64,000 bases of DNA from Zygnema cylindricum (lineage: Eukaryota; Streptophyta; Zygnematophyceae; Zygnematales; Zygnemataceae): contig JBBHKE010001751.1 in NCBI GenBank assembly GCA_037447655.1, forward strand, positions 1 through 64,000, read 5' to 3'. Made by a program: the position numbers and the translations under genes. Shown here piece after piece: positions 32,801-45,703 of the stretch. Below the pieces are notes generated by a model. The model worked only from the letters and a program-made list of their open reading frames with translations. It was not told the DNA's origin and ran no database searches. How positions within the stretch are numbered: the stretch's first letter is position 1; each line of letters opens with the position of its first letter.

Positions 32801-35152
32801 TGTAACTCAATATTTGTCACATTTCAGAAATAGTATAGTCTGCTGCCTTGCTTCTCATTATTCCACAATTTGGGGAAAACATCGCGAGATGTAGTGCTAA
32901 TTGCTCATATATTTGCAATCGGTCTACATTAGAAAAAAAACAAAGCAAAAGAAAAAACCTGCAATATTACTTGTTTATTTTCAAGGGCCAATGATTCTTA
33001 GTTTGCTCTGTATCGTTGTATATTGTTATTTTTTTGAACAGAAAATAGTGTTGACTTTTATGCCGTGTTTTTTTTTCGTCTTTTGTTTCGATACAGATTG
33101 ATGGATCATTGGCCGTGGCTTGTTATTACAACCACTTGGAACAGGACCATGATTTTCAAAGACAAACTTATTTTTTGTTGGACAAGTATGTGATTATATT
33201 TTTGTCAATCTTTCTTTATTTCTCACATTTGTTTAACTTTTTATGTGCTGTTATCCATTGTTATCCATTGTTATCTGTTATAATGGATATCTGACATCGG
33301 AAGTACATGCAAAAAAGGTAAAATATGTGAATGTTTGTGGTTATTTCTAACATCTTGTTTCATTGTTTTATATTTATAAGCAGACCAGAAAACAAGAACT
33401 TTGTCCTTGTCCATTATCTCAAAACGAAGGTGCGATTTTTTCGAATCTTTTACTCCACTTTTTTTTTGACATACAGTTGGCCAAAGCAATGATAATCTTC
33501 TGAAGGATTGTCGCTTTTTCTCGCTTTTCTTTGGCATGGAACTTTTTTGATTTGTTTCTTAACTGAATGCAAATTTTGGATTTGATTCAAATTATGGATT
33601 CGATTGAAATTTTGGTTTCAATTCAAATCATGGATTCAATCGAAATCATGGATTTGATTGAAATTATGGATTCGGTTGAAATTATGGAATCGATTAAAAT
33701 TATGGATTCCATTGAGATCGTGGTTTTCATTAAAATTATGGTTCTGACTCAAATTATGGTTTTGATTCAATTTATGGATTTTATTTTGCAACAGGGAAAT
33801 CGAAAGAATGCATCAATTTCGAAAGGACGACCGAGACTTAATCCACTTTCAAATAAAAATCATTCGGAAACTTCCCTAGGAAAACTGCCTCTTGATTTAA
33901 ATAAAGGGAAGGAGGAGGAAGATATTGGGAAGGAGGAGGAGGATGTTGGGAAGAATTTTCAGGAGGAAAGTGAAAGAAATGAAAGAAATGAAGAAAATAA
34001 AAATGAAAAATGGGAACCTCCAACCATTGCCACGAGGATTGACTTATCGGAAAAAGGTAATCAAAGCAGTGAATGAAAATTAATAGAAAAATCATAGATT
34101 TTTTGGAGAGAAGTGATTATGGGAGTGGAGTAAAATATTGACTTACATGAAAAGAGATATTAAGGCAGTGTAAGGATTTCTTTTCAGGAACAAAAATGAA
34201 CGTAAAAAAATGCTCGTGGAAGAGATTATAAAAAACTCCTTTCGTAAAAAAATCAAAATTTTCAACCCAAAGTTATATCATTCACAAATAAAATCCTCAA
34301 ACTTCCTTATTTAAAATAAAATAAAATTTTAATAGCCTCCAAATGAAAGTCAACTAGATCGCAAACTACAAACATTTGTACCCCGAGACTTTCCCACTTT
34401 TTTTTTTTCCCTAACAACTATTCTTTCTCTCCTTCCCTCTTCGCATGCTTTCGATCATTTCTTCTTTTTTTTTTTGAACAGTTAACTCTGAAGTTCTTTG
34501 CAATTTCATCTCCGTCTTTCCGTTTTTCTGCGTAGACATTCCGTACAAATGTCTTTCCAGTTTCGGTTTCAGTTTCCGTTTCTGTCTCCGTTTCAATTTT
34601 TGTTTTTTTGGCACAAAAAAAAAACGAGAAAGAAAAAGAAAGAAAGGAGATATTGAATGAACTTATCACCATTTACCTCATGTAACATTGTTTTAAAAAA
34701 AAAGCAGATGTTTTGACATTTGAAAGAATGGAGTGGTAAGGGAATTTTGAATAATTGACTTTTATTTTTTTTCCTGGTTTCACTGCAGATCAGTCTCATT
34801 CATCTTCTTCTCAAGTAAGTGAGAATCAAAAACTTCCTTTTTTAAACATAAATCCTTCTAGAAAAGTTAAAAAAATGACCATACTACAAAATTCAAACAT
34901 TTAATTTTTGGTCAACTTTTTCCTGTTGGTCAATGTGCAGACGAAGAATAATAAAAAATATTGTATGGTATATAAATTTGGTTTTGTCTGGTGTTATCTA
35001 TCAGTGCCGTTTTTTTTTTTTTTGATTTTTTTGCTGTTTTGTCGCTGTATCTGGAGTCTTCTGAATGAAATTTCAACCTTTCCGCAAGATTTCTGTTACG
35101 CTGGTTTTTTTTTGCATATATTTCTCTTCTTTCTCTCTCTCTCTCTCTTTCA

Positions 35153-35184
<32 letters not shown>

Positions 35185-38100
35185 TGCTCTTGATTTTTGC
35201 TCTCTGTTTTTTTTCTTCTTTGTCTTTTTTTACATTATAGATTTATGCTCCAGATTCGGCAAGACAACCAATCATTGAAGATTTTAAAAGAAGGAAACGT
35301 AAAAGTACAGAAAGTGAGAACCAGTGGTCTTCCTGCCTCCCTCCTCCTCCCTCTCTCTCTCAAGCGGAAGCCATGAAGTCATATTTGTGTGAAAAGGCAA
35401 AAACAAAGTTGCTCGACAATGTGGAGATTTTGTATATTTTGATTTATTTTGAAGAACTTCGTTTCGAATTGAAAACGACAACATCAGAAATTCTAGAAAG
35501 TGAGTTTTTTGTTATGTGAAATTTGAGTTCCTTACGTGAAATTTTGAAGTGCACTTTCTTTATAATATTTTATTTATAAGAAATACATGTCCTCTGTTTA
35601 GACCATAGTCTCCAAATTTTAAAATTGTGGGTTCTAAAACACGAATGTTTAAATAATATTCAAATTGGAATTCAAAGGTAATTGAATTGTCGATTAAAAA
35701 TTGTTAAGAAATCCAGAAAAAACAAAATATGGCTAACGAGAATCGACCTCTAATTGGTTGTTATGTTGTTGGGTAATAAATGGAAGGGGGAAGGGGGGGG
35801 GGGAGAGGAGAAGGAGAAGGAGAGGGAGAGGGAGAGAGAGGGGGAGGGGAGGGAGGGGGAGAGGGAGAAGGAGAGGGAGAAGGAGAGGGAGAGGGGGGAG
35901 GAAGAGGGAGGGGGAGAGGATTTTTATTTTCTTGGGCTCTTTCCTTTATTCCCTTCTCTTTTCCTCTGCTAATATAAATTTAGCTGCTGAGAAAGTTGGT
36001 GATAGTTGCGGTATGGTATTCTTATATGGTATATAATCAATATTGTTCTTATATGGTAGTCGATAGACTTCCGAAATCTACCAGACTGTAATCATCAATA
36101 CAAATTATTTTTTTCTTTGGAAAACCCAATTCCATGTGGCGACCAATGGTTGACTATTGGATTCATATTTTCTCCCCCTATTTATTGGTCGAATATTTCT
36201 TACCTGTCAGAATCTCGTCCACTATTTCTTCAAATGTCGTTTTAGGCGTTGCCTCTATTCCATTTTTTGGAAAATTGTGTATAACCTGTCTGTTACATCA
36301 AATATTGTGGTGTGAACCATTTTGTATAGAATAATTTCATCCAAGTTTCATGTGGATGGCATGTTGTTCTGTTTTAATATCCAACCATTTGTCTGTTTAA
36401 GAGGGTCCCTCTTTTTTTTTTTTCCTGGACTGATGTTTTTTTTCTACCAAAAACATGGACAGACGAGGACAGTAAATGAAATCTACTGCGTCTCTCCAAA
36501 TACCAAAATTGAGTAGATAAAGCTAGAAACAATTAGAAACAGGCATGCCATTTTTGTTATGTGTGATGTTAAGGGAGGTCAAGTAGTGTTGAGAAACGAT
36601 TAGGAAAGGTGGAGGGATATTGAGGGATATTGAGGTATGATAAAGAAATATTAGAAACTTTGGACGCACATCGAGGGACGTGGAGAAATGTTGAAGGGAC
36701 AATGAGAATATTTAGGGAAACATTGAAGGGACATGGAGTGCCATTTTGTGATCATCAATACTTGTTGAGAAATATTTAGGAAACAGTGGACAGATTTTTG
36801 AGGGACGTTGAGAAATGCTAAAGGAACAGTGAAATCATATTGATGGGACATGGAGAATATTAGGGAAAGATTGAAGGGAAATGGAGAATATTTAGGGAAA
36901 GGTTGAAGGGACATGGAAGGATATTGAGATATGATGAATTGGAAACATCCGAAGGGACATGAAAGGAAAATTGGAAATATTTACAGAAACATTGAATGGA
37001 TATTGAGGGTATTTAGGGAGTATTGAAAGAAACCAAGAATATTTAGGGAACATTTTAAGGACTTTGAAAATATTTAGGGGAGCAAAGAAGGGACATCTGG
37101 AACATATAGGGAAGATTGGGGAACATTGAGAATATGTAGGGAAACATTGGAGGAATATTGAGAGTATTTAGGGAACATTGGCTGAAAATTGAGAGTATTT
37201 AGTTAACATTGAGGAGACATTGAAAACAGAGAAAAAACTGGTAATTTTTGCCGATTATGTCCAGAAAAGGAGTAAAATAGGCGTAGTGCGTTAAGAGTTT
37301 TTAGCACTCTCCTTTTGTGCGTATAATACGGCGTAAACTGCCGCACTGTTTTTCTACTATCGCGGATTTTAGGGAACATTGAAGGAATGTTGAGAATATT
37401 TAGGGAACATTGGGGGGACAATTGAGAATATTTTTTAGGGAAACTTTGAACCATATTAGGACTATTTAGGGAACATTGAAGGGACTTTGAGAGCCATTTG
37501 TGATCATTAAGACTACATCCATCGCTATTGGAGTAAAGGAATAATGAGTGTAAATGCGAAATTAGAATGTATAATTCTAATTTTGTGTATTAGTTTCCTG
37601 TTATTTAATTTTTGCGTGACAAAAAAGCGCCATAATTTAAATTTATGTTGTTTCGTTTACGTTGTTCTAAACTTATCCTTTTTTGGAATTTCCAAAAACT
37701 TAAATAACTGAGTCATAAAGTAAGCTACGCTGGTAATTTCCTTATTTGGATGAAAAAGATTAGTTTAAAAACTTCTTCAAAATGAACATTTGAATGGCAA
37801 TATTGGTGTGACCAATGGTCTGAATCTATAGAGATTTTGGACTTTTTATGAAATTGGGACATTTTATGCCTCCCTGTTTTTTCACATTCTGGTATTGATT
37901 TATCGTCTCTGTTTTCTAATTGGTTGTCATTTATCGATATTTGTTTTGCAGGTGATCATATTTTCCTTTTCACTAAAAACTGTGGCCACTCATTTTGTGA
38001 CAATCCTGTCTGGAAAGGAAAACTTCATAAACAAATCTACCATCCAACTCATGAGGAACTTATGGCAAGTAATTCAACACAAAATTAAATAATAATACTA

Positions 38101-40699
38101 ATATCCACATTTTTATGCAGTTAAGTGTGTGATTCAATGCTTTAGGCACTTACTACCAATTCCTTTATCGTCTCTAGTTTGGTTTTTCGGAAGTTTTAGG
38201 TGTTGTATTTTTCAAATTAAAGCTTGTTTTCAATTCTTGTCAGCTATATTTTAAATATTCAATAAATTCGCTTTTGATGTTTAATTGTTTGGTCTTTCAT
38301 TCACTTCCGGAGGAAGTTTTATTTTCTAGCGTTTGTGAAAAGAGCGCCTGTTGGTCTTTGTTTGACCTTTGTTTTTTTGTTTTTTTCCTGTTGGTTTTTG
38401 TTTGACCTTTGTTTTTTTGTTTTTTTTTTTTTATACATATCTTCTTCTTTGGTCAGGTTTCGGGACAAAAGGTGTTTGAGTGTTGTTTTATGGAAGGAGA
38501 AAGTAAAGATGGTTGGTTACACCAACGTTATCAATTCTGGTTGCCTGCCGAAAATCCTTTAGAAACGTATGTTTAAAATGACAACTAATGTATTGCTTTT
38601 TATTTCTTTTGTTGGGAATGTTTGTTTAAAAAGTAAAATTATGTTTTGCTTTTTTTTATATCTTTGGGGAATGCAAGTATGAACTTGTGTATTGCATTGA
38701 TTTCTTATATCGGTGTTTGTTTTTTATATATTCTCTTAGTTAATGACAATCACGTCATATATGCTATTTGATTTCAATTTTTGGGTTTTATGTTAGATGC
38801 CTGGAAAGAACGTTTAGAGACGCTAGGAAGGAATATGGTAACTTCAAAGGAGAGACAGTTTTGTCGAAATAATATAAAATCTCTTGTTTCCACATTAATG
38901 ATGTGTTTAAACGTCAAATTTGCTTCTGAGATTGGGATTTTTTGAGGGTTTCTCTTTATTGATAGACTGAGAAAGATTCTGTAAAAGTTAGCCATAACAG
39001 AAAAGTTCAATTTTCAAATGTTCAATTTACCTCTAACTTTTTATTTATTTTTGTTTTTTCTGTATATGTAGGCATAAAATTATACTCGTTCATTACCTCA
39101 AATCATGTTTGGAGGTAAGAAATATGAGCGAAATTTCACTATACCTCTGTGTAGTTTTTGTCAAAAAAATGCTTTCAGTTTCTTTTAGTTTTCGTTTGTC
39201 ACATAAAAATGGCTAAAAATGTCTAAATTCTTGTAGCTAAGAATCCAGAAAACTTAACGTTTATACTAGTTTATATTCGTATTGATGCTTGCAAAATGTA
39301 TGAATGTATGGCACTTGTATGATTTTTATGATTCAATGAGATATCTTGTCATCGGTTTGAAGTTAAATATTAAAATGTTTTCTGGTCAGTCCTGGTGCAT
39401 TTTAAATTCAGTAAAAAAAAGTGTTTGAATTCAGTAGGAAATTAGTGTTTGAATGTGACAATATTTTATCAGGTAGAAAAAGTACATGACATATATATAT
39501 TTTCTTATTACTAAGACAGCTGTAGATTTGTCAGAGACGCATTATGTTGTAATTGTATCAATAATTAAAAGAAGCTCGAGGTACACCAATAAGAGACGTT
39601 GAACTTGCAATATTTTTTTTGACAAGAATTGATTCGATTTTATGGAGTTAGTGGGTGAGGAGAATGGGAATGGAAATCAAACCCGGAAAAATAAGAGAAC
39701 AAAAATCTAGATTAGATTGTGAAAAGAAAGTTACTTGTACGCTGGGAAATAACTGTGGAATGAAATTTACTGAACCCTCCATCTTTCCCCTTTTAACCTT
39801 TTCTGAATCTCACAGGAAGAAAAATGATATTTTCTTTGTTTGATTTCTTTGGTTTGTCCCGCAATTGTTTTTATTCCTTAACGTCTTTTCGACGTGAAAT
39901 GTAATTTTACGCCTTTCCTGAATCTACTGCAGCCCAAATGACAAATCAGCAAAGGAAACAGTAATACAGAACGTGAGTACCCTCTCCCTTACTCTCACTC
40001 TCCCTGTCTCTCCCACTCCTTCACCTCTCTCTCCTTCTCTTCTTTTCCCTCTCCCCTTCCCCTCTCCTCCCCTTTCCCTCATCCCCCTCTTTAACGTCAT
40101 ACTCGCCATGTTTTTTATTCATGCTGACATCATCCTTTTGCCAAAATATGCTTCCTGTTATTTTTGTTTTTGTCTCCTTCTCCTCCTGATCCCAAAATCA
40201 ACTTTTTCTTCGAATTGACTTTGATCGTTATTTTTCCAAAAATGGGAATTTTTGTCCTTGTTAATATAGGCTCTCAGAAAATGCCATTACTACATTTACT
40301 TGTACAGAAATTTTAATTGTCATCGTGGAAACTGTTTAACAATTGATGGAGTAGAATCAATACTGAAAGTTTTTATTGACTTGAAATAACTTTGCTTAAT
40401 ATTGAAAGGACCGATGGGAGTATTCCGTGTATGGTTTTGAAAACCTAAATTTTGTCGAACGTGAATGAATAATCTTCCTGTTTTTTCTTCTCCTTCCTTT
40501 TTCTCCTTTTCTTTTCACAGGATTTGGTCTTCGGTGAAAACATGTCTAAATTCCTGTTTTTCCTTCTCGCTCCCCTACTTTTTTTTTTTTTTTCTTTCAC
40601 AGGATTTGACCTTCTTTTTAAATGTCGTTGGAAAAAAAAACGAAGTAGCTGACAATCTCGATAAAAGCCTCGAAAGAGAGCCTGAGGTCACCGATCAAG
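29836..40699 (+). CDS. Tandem CG-1-domain gene (CAMTA-like), spliced
   Basis: No long ORF exists, but exons with good splice sites rebuild two CG-1 DNA-binding domains. First domain: exons 29836-29944, 32610-32725, 33097-33185, 33384-33429. Linker: 33795-34056, 34789-34814, probably 34941-34967. Second domain: 35241-35499, 37952-38064, 38457-38566, 39072-39114. A further exon is likely at 40603-40699. Landmarks of the first: SEIFYFLKNW, LFRNDGHQWR, CYYNHLEQ, DFQRQTYFLL, VLVHYL. The second is more divergent: ILYILIYFEELRF, ESDHIFLFTKN, HEELM, ECCFMEGE, LHQRYQFWL, IILVHYL. Intron positions and phases (1, 0, 2, 0) equal those of the CAMTA gene at 45.7-53.0 kb, and two exons have identical lengths (116 and 89). 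No TIG, ankyrin or IQ part is seen. CG-1 domains bind CGCG-type DNA; whether these diverged ones do is unknown. The 5' start (possibly ATG at 29548) and the 3' end are unresolved. Confidence 0.72.
30212..30432. mobile_element. MITE inserted in the 36-bp satellite, TA target duplication
   Basis: The left end CACCGCCAATCGTTATTAG and right end CTAATAACGATTGGCGGTG are perfect inverted repeats, each flanked by TA. The array unit normally reads CACTAGCATAC; the insertion splits it exactly at TA, so neighbouring units serve as an empty site. The interior is AT-rich and non-coding. Confidence 0.9.
31134..31345. mobile_element. Degenerate MITE of the CACCGC family
   Basis: TCGCTATTAGTGTTAATG near 31140 pairs with CATTAACATTAATAGCGA at 31321-31338. 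The interior shares GCCACTTGAAACATCTTTT with the hairpin copy at 29011-29250. Outer TIR bases are mutated. Confidence 0.7.
31720..31950. repeat. (CT)n-rich low-complexity tract
   Basis: About 230 bp built almost only of CTCTCTCCCT-type sequence in the first large intron of the tandem CG-1 gene. ORFs in both directions here are low-complexity artefacts. Confidence 0.95.
33567..33790 (+). repeat. Imperfect 18-bp repeat in an intron
   Basis: Roughly a dozen variants of ATTATGGATTCGATTGAA run up to the acceptor of the linker exon at 33795. They keep one frame open and so give a false N-terminal extension to that exon. Confidence 0.85.
35800..35925. repeat. Purine-only (GGGAGA)n tract
   Basis: Plus-strand purine tract of about 125 bp in the intron between the first two exons of the second CG-1 domain. 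All ORFs over it consist of Glu, Gly and Arg only. Confidence 0.95.
36560..37500. repeat. Degenerate intronic repeat, unit about 30-35 bp
   Basis: Units vary around GAATATTTAGGGAAACATTG followed by AAGGGACATTGA. About 25 diverged units are visible, interrupted at about 37215-37370 by unrelated sequence (GTAAAATAGGCGTAGTGCG, GCGTATAATACGGCGTAAAC). The array occupies much of the 2.45-kb intron inside the second CG-1 domain. Confidence 0.85.
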
Positions 40700-43600
40700 G
40701 TAAAGTAGTTGTACCCAAAAATTCGATTGTTGTTATAATTTGATTAAACAACTTAAAGGTCAACTTGAAGGTCTTTGCATAGGTATAGGGCGGTATTTGT
40801 ACCTGGTATCTAGAATGTTGTCAAATTTCAAAAACAAAATCAGTAAGGTTTATGTAGGTAACAAACGGGATTATCTTTGCACAAACTTTCCTTCCCTTTA
40901 TTATTAATAGTGTAATTATCACTATCAAAGGTTACTCTCCTCTTCTGAGTAAATTCCATATGCTATTGTAAAGTTCTGTAAATATTTGTACGTTCGGGTA
41001 ACTTGTAAAATGTGAGTAACCCCTCTAGTAGAGAGAAAATTGTGAATCTGAGTCTGGCGGTTCACTGTTCACCGTAACTAGAGACTGTTATTAGTCTCCG
41101 TAATTACTTAGTAGTCACAGTCACCTTCATTAGTTGAGTAATCGGTCACAGTAATGAGTCACTGTAATTTTTTCTAGTGTAGGGTTTTATATCGAGAACT
41201 TTTTCCCAGAAAGCGATAATTGGTATGTTTGGGGTGCCAGTAACCAATTATCAGACTGTATACATATCATTTATCGACAGTAAATTTCGATATAAAAGCA
41301 AACAAGTACTTAGGCAAAAATGGTACATCGCAAATTAATGACTAAAATGTACATAATTTGAGTTTTGAGTTTGAAATTTACTGATGACAGTAAAAAAAAA
41401 AGCGAAGGATATTGATTGAAATAGCAAACGACGTATGGCAATTTCCGTATATATTGTAATATTGAGTAGTCCGTAAGGTTGTATTTATCCTCTTTGCCGA
41501 TTAGTGGATAATAAATAAGAGGAACATAATAAATGTATTGAGAAAAATGTACTGTCTTTCTCTTGTGTTTGTACGGACAGATAGAACACGGTGAGGGGGC
41601 TACTATTACGCTTACCCAAAAACAGATAATAAGTTTCAAATGTGTTCTTATTGGCTGAGGATGTCGGCAAAAACGTATGTATAAATATTTTTATGTCGTT
41701 GTTTTCTCTCTTATTAGTTTCTGTTTTCATACCTTATGTAAGTGAGACCGGATTGGCTCGTCTGCTTGTCGGTTTTTTGTTCTTTTTTACATTTGCGGTA
41801 CGGTCGTTGACGTCCTCCAACTAAAAGGTACTTTCAAAGAAACTAAGAGGAGAGGCGAGTGTAGAGATGTGAAAGATTTATTGTTTATTCAGAAGAGTAT
41901 AGCTGTGGTGAAATTAACGAGTCATCTTGCATATACTTTATTTTCCTATGTGACTTTAATGAGTTGAAAAATATAAAAAACGAAAAGAAATGCCACATGA
42001 ATGTAAATTGTATCGTATTCTTTTATGTTGTAGTTTGACAGGTCAGAGTTCTAAAACTTGGTTGTTTGGAGGTGTGGTACATTTTTGTCCTTCCACTCTC
42101 TATTGTTTCACTGTAAGCAAAACTTATAGACTACGCTTTTCTCACATGTATGCTTTTCCCCATAGATCAAAAGGTGCAAAAACGCTTTCAAATGCTGTTG
42201 ATAACCCTGTACTATATCCTCTATTATTATAATATCGGTACTATATCCTCTATTATTATAATATCGGCATATTATACCCGGAAAGCACGTATAATACGCA
42301 TATAATACAGGGATGCCAGATATAGCGGTTGCCCGAGTTTTCGCACGTTCCACCTATGGTTTTTACAGAAACAGGTTCTTTTAGTTATTTTGTACGTATG
42401 AAAAACTAACGGTGGTCTCATTTCATGAATGGAAAATGCAGAAAAGTAGGAGTACCCTTGCATTCACTCTTTGATGATTCGTCAAAAGGAAAAATGGACT
42501 CGGTTGTAGTATTGCAAGGGCTTTCCTATCTCCATGGACACATTTTACTGTCCGTCGTAATGCATCTGAACCAGCTATCGAATCAAAATACCGAAATAAT
42601 GAGATCCACGCTAAATTGTGTGGCAAGTAGAGTCCCTGTAACTCTGGGAACATGCATCTTGTTGGAGGATTTTAGGTTTCCGCAAATGTTGTTGTCCACT
42701 GCTCCTATGTGGACCAGAAAAAACCGATTAAAAAAAAAAAACGATCATTGGGATTTGGAGTGATCCAGAAATTCACTATGGACAGTAAAGGTTTTCTTTT
42801 TCATTATTTTGAAAGTCAAACGAGGTCAAAACTTTATAGTAATGCTGAACGGTCTAACGCCAATGGTCATCCATAAGTTTACTGGTTATTTAGACAATTT
42901 TATCAAACTCGCAAGCAAATTTTAGAGCATGGAGACAAACTGACCTGCATCTTCCCTAGCTTTCTCTGACCTATTTCTTTCCTTTCTATGCCAGGTTGAA
43001 CGTATACCTTTGTCAAGGGTACTTTTTGAGTTCGAGGTTTATGCGATTCTTCTCAAATTTATGTCTTGGATTGTTTCGTGAAATAAGGAATTAGTGATAG
43101 GCATTCATTTAAGTTATGTAAACAAATTCGACTTGTGTATGGAAATTGCTCACTGCTTGTTTTTCAGTATGTAACATGGTGCTCCCATTGTAACAGCTCA
43201 AGTTATATTGCTGCTGATTCACCCAAACATTTGTTTCATTTGTCTGATGCATAATTAGTGTGAAATCATTATTAATAATTGGCAAGTGTATTTGTGCATG
43301 ATCATCAAGAATCACTTTTTACATATTGAATGGCTTACTGACCCGGCCACTTTCAAACATGCAAATCACCTTCTTTATTTTTTATTTTTTTTGGTGTACA
43401 TCAACATGGTTAAATGTATACGAAAGCTTCCCAAAAATGAAATTTAATACATCAGCTTTTCAGCCGCTATTATTTCCGAATTCACACCTTTCCCACATTT
43501 CCAGCCATGCAAACTCCAAGAATTTCGAGCAGCAAACAGTTAAGATGAAGCATGAAAAGAAAAAACAAAAAGAAAACAAATGTAAAAAGCAAAACTTAAT

Positions 43601-44329
43601 GGCAAAATTTGCCAGTATTGCAGGCAAAGTGGCAAAGCTTCATTACTACAAATAGGCAATCTAGATGCCAAACCCTAAACAACCACAAGAAGAAAAAAAC
43701 ACTCCAGAAAATTCTGCTTATACTTAAAGAATAAAATGGGAAAATGAATAGAAAGGAACTCCAACTCTCCCTTCGACGTTTGGCTTCTTCATGTACTTGC
43801 TACACAAAACCAACCTGATACTGGACATATTACCAAAAATTAAAAGGTTAAAGTGTAGTTACATTTTAACTAAGCTCAATTTTCTACTGTCATTCCCTAT
43901 GGATTCCTAAACCAGCAAAATATTTACAATATTCGCACAAGGTAGACACTCGAAGGAGCCACAGTTGTCAAAGAAAATAAACCACCGAGTTATTGATCGA
44001 CGACTTTTACCGATTTTTTAACAGCTTCTGCAGATTTCCATCATTTTCCCAAGCTTCATATTCCTGTCATGAGTAAAAAAAGGTCAAAATAGCATCATCA
44101 GTCTACACAATATACACAAGTCAAAAGTTTCCAAAAAATGTTTAAAAGAAATCCATGACATTTCTAGGGATAGTTTACAGCTAAACTGCAAAGAAAAGCT
44201 AGCAACAAAATTTCGTTTATTCTACAGCTGAAGGAGGTGGAGCCATTGTTTTTAAGTGCGGAAGCTGGGGCCATATTATACCTTTCTACTGCGACATCAC
44301 TCACAAAATGTGGTACAAAAGGACAAGAT
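40700..44329. other. Intergenic AT-rich region between the two CG-1 genes
   Basis: I find no supportable gene. Short open stretches lack homology and codon structure. Notable points are a possible small inverted-repeat element at 41185-41297 (TTTTATATCGA ends), repeated AGTCACAGT-like motifs near 41090-41165, and a direct duplication of about 30 bp (GTACTATATCCTCTATTATT and onward) at 42209-42268. Further 3' exons or the 3' UTR of the tandem CG-1 gene may lie at the left edge. Confidence 0.5.
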
Positions 44330-44612
44330 ATGCATATAAAGTAAGCAGATATGATGCGAGCATATATAATGCGAGCATGGATGTTGCGAGCATATATCAT
44401 GTGAGCAGATATAATGTGAGCATATATAATGCGCACATACATAATGTGAGCATATAAAATGCAATGTGAGCATACATAATGCAATGTGAGCATATATACT
44501 GCAATGTGAGCATATATAATGCAATGTGAGCATATATAATGCAATGTGAGCATATATAATGCAATGTGAGCATATATAATGCGAGCACATAATGTGAGCA
44601 CATATAATGTGC
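44330..44612. repeat. 21-bp satellite
   Basis: Units such as ATATATAATGCAATGTGAGC repeat through about 44450-44590, with shorter or diverged variants on the left. The long minus-strand ORFs over it (cysteine, histidine and isoleucine repeated) are repeat artefacts. Confidence 0.93.
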
Positions 44613-45703
44613 CACACCTTAATGGGTCGGACAAGTTACAAAGCCCCAAAACCTCCTATATTACCGGAGCTTGGGCAAGGCGGAAAGTAAGGAGGAATAG
44701 TGAAGGAAATGGCGAGCTTACACAACCATGTCTTTCACCGAAATCGCTCCTCTAAGCCCGTCCCAACTTGCCTGGGTGAACTCCAAATGAGCATCGTCGT
44801 TAGTATCGTTCTGCGAGAGGAAATAGTCAAGTTTCTAATGTTTGTGCATTTTATTCTAATTCTTGCTACTTTACAGCTGACATGCTCATGAGACCCAAGC
44901 AACATCCTCCTCCAGCGTACATGCATAAGTCTCCTTAATCTCTTTTCATTCAAACTATATCTCTCTTTCTCTCCTTTGTTGTCTTGTACAAATCAACACA
45001 CTCTCCGTCATTTGATCCACTCGTCAACCACTACCTATATCTAGCTTCCTACAACGTTCATCTTACTTCCTTGTCCTCTTTCCTCACATTTTGATTTAGA
45101 TCCCTCCAAAAACGTGGTTGCGTTTGTCCAAGTGCTAATTATACGGTCACAAAAAGTTGACATTGAAACAAAATTGGCTTTTGCTATTCTCACCAACATT
45201 GTTGTTATCAACGAAATTTAAAATTGTGGATGTCGAACAAGAGTACGCACCATTTGGGCAGAAACATGTACACGAAAACCCAATAACATCGATCTACTGA
45301 GAGAACTATGCTTATACTTCTTCTGAAAATGAAAATTATCATTGGCTCTGAGTCTAGTTATTTTAAGATACATATCGATAATCATGTCTTATCATATACC
45401 AGATAATAACAGGTGATCACCATCAGAAGTTACAGGTGATTTTGTGCATCGTGAATATATGGAGAAGACAAACAGAATGTACCATAGTGCAGCTCATTTT
45501 TTCAGAGATGTTGAACGATATTATTTAGATGACAATCGTTTAACTTTCTGTGAAGAAACGATTTATGTTTAACACATTGCCAAGTGTGGCTGACAAGGGC
45601 ATACATCTTTGTGAGAGAACAGACTTAGAGAGAAGAGGAAGAGGGAGAAACCGCAGAAGAGAGCTGAGAGATAAGAGAGAGAGAGCATGGGAGGGAGTAC
45701 CTT
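44613..45703. other. Region downstream of CAMTA, no supported gene
   Basis: Nothing coding is supported. Part of it next to 45703 should be the CAMTA 3' UTR (minus strand). A purine-rich stretch (AGAGAGAAGAGGAAGAGGGAG) lies at about 45625-45690. Confidence 0.5.

Noticed and set aside
33567-33794. N-terminal half of a 169-codon ORF (repeated IQIMDSIEIMD)
   Set aside because: It is intronic 18-bp repeat read through to the acceptor at 33795; only the part after the acceptor is treated as coding.
35754-36036. Glu/Gly/Arg-only ORFs
   Set aside because: They come from a purine tract open in all frames.
39650-39843. Linker exon after the second CG-1 domain (GNGNQTRKNKRTK)
   Set aside because: It resembles the linker exon of the first domain in composition, but no acceptor/donor pair keeps the frame.
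40270-40387. Third CG-1-like exon (ALRKCHYYIYLYRNF)
   Set aside because: Only weak similarity to the CYY exon, and no matching partner exons or phases nearby.
44164-44649. Minus-strand ORFs rich in Cys, His and Ile (161, 106 and 72 codons)
   Set aside because: All three frames are open because of the 21-bp satellite; the repeated residues follow the repeat unit.
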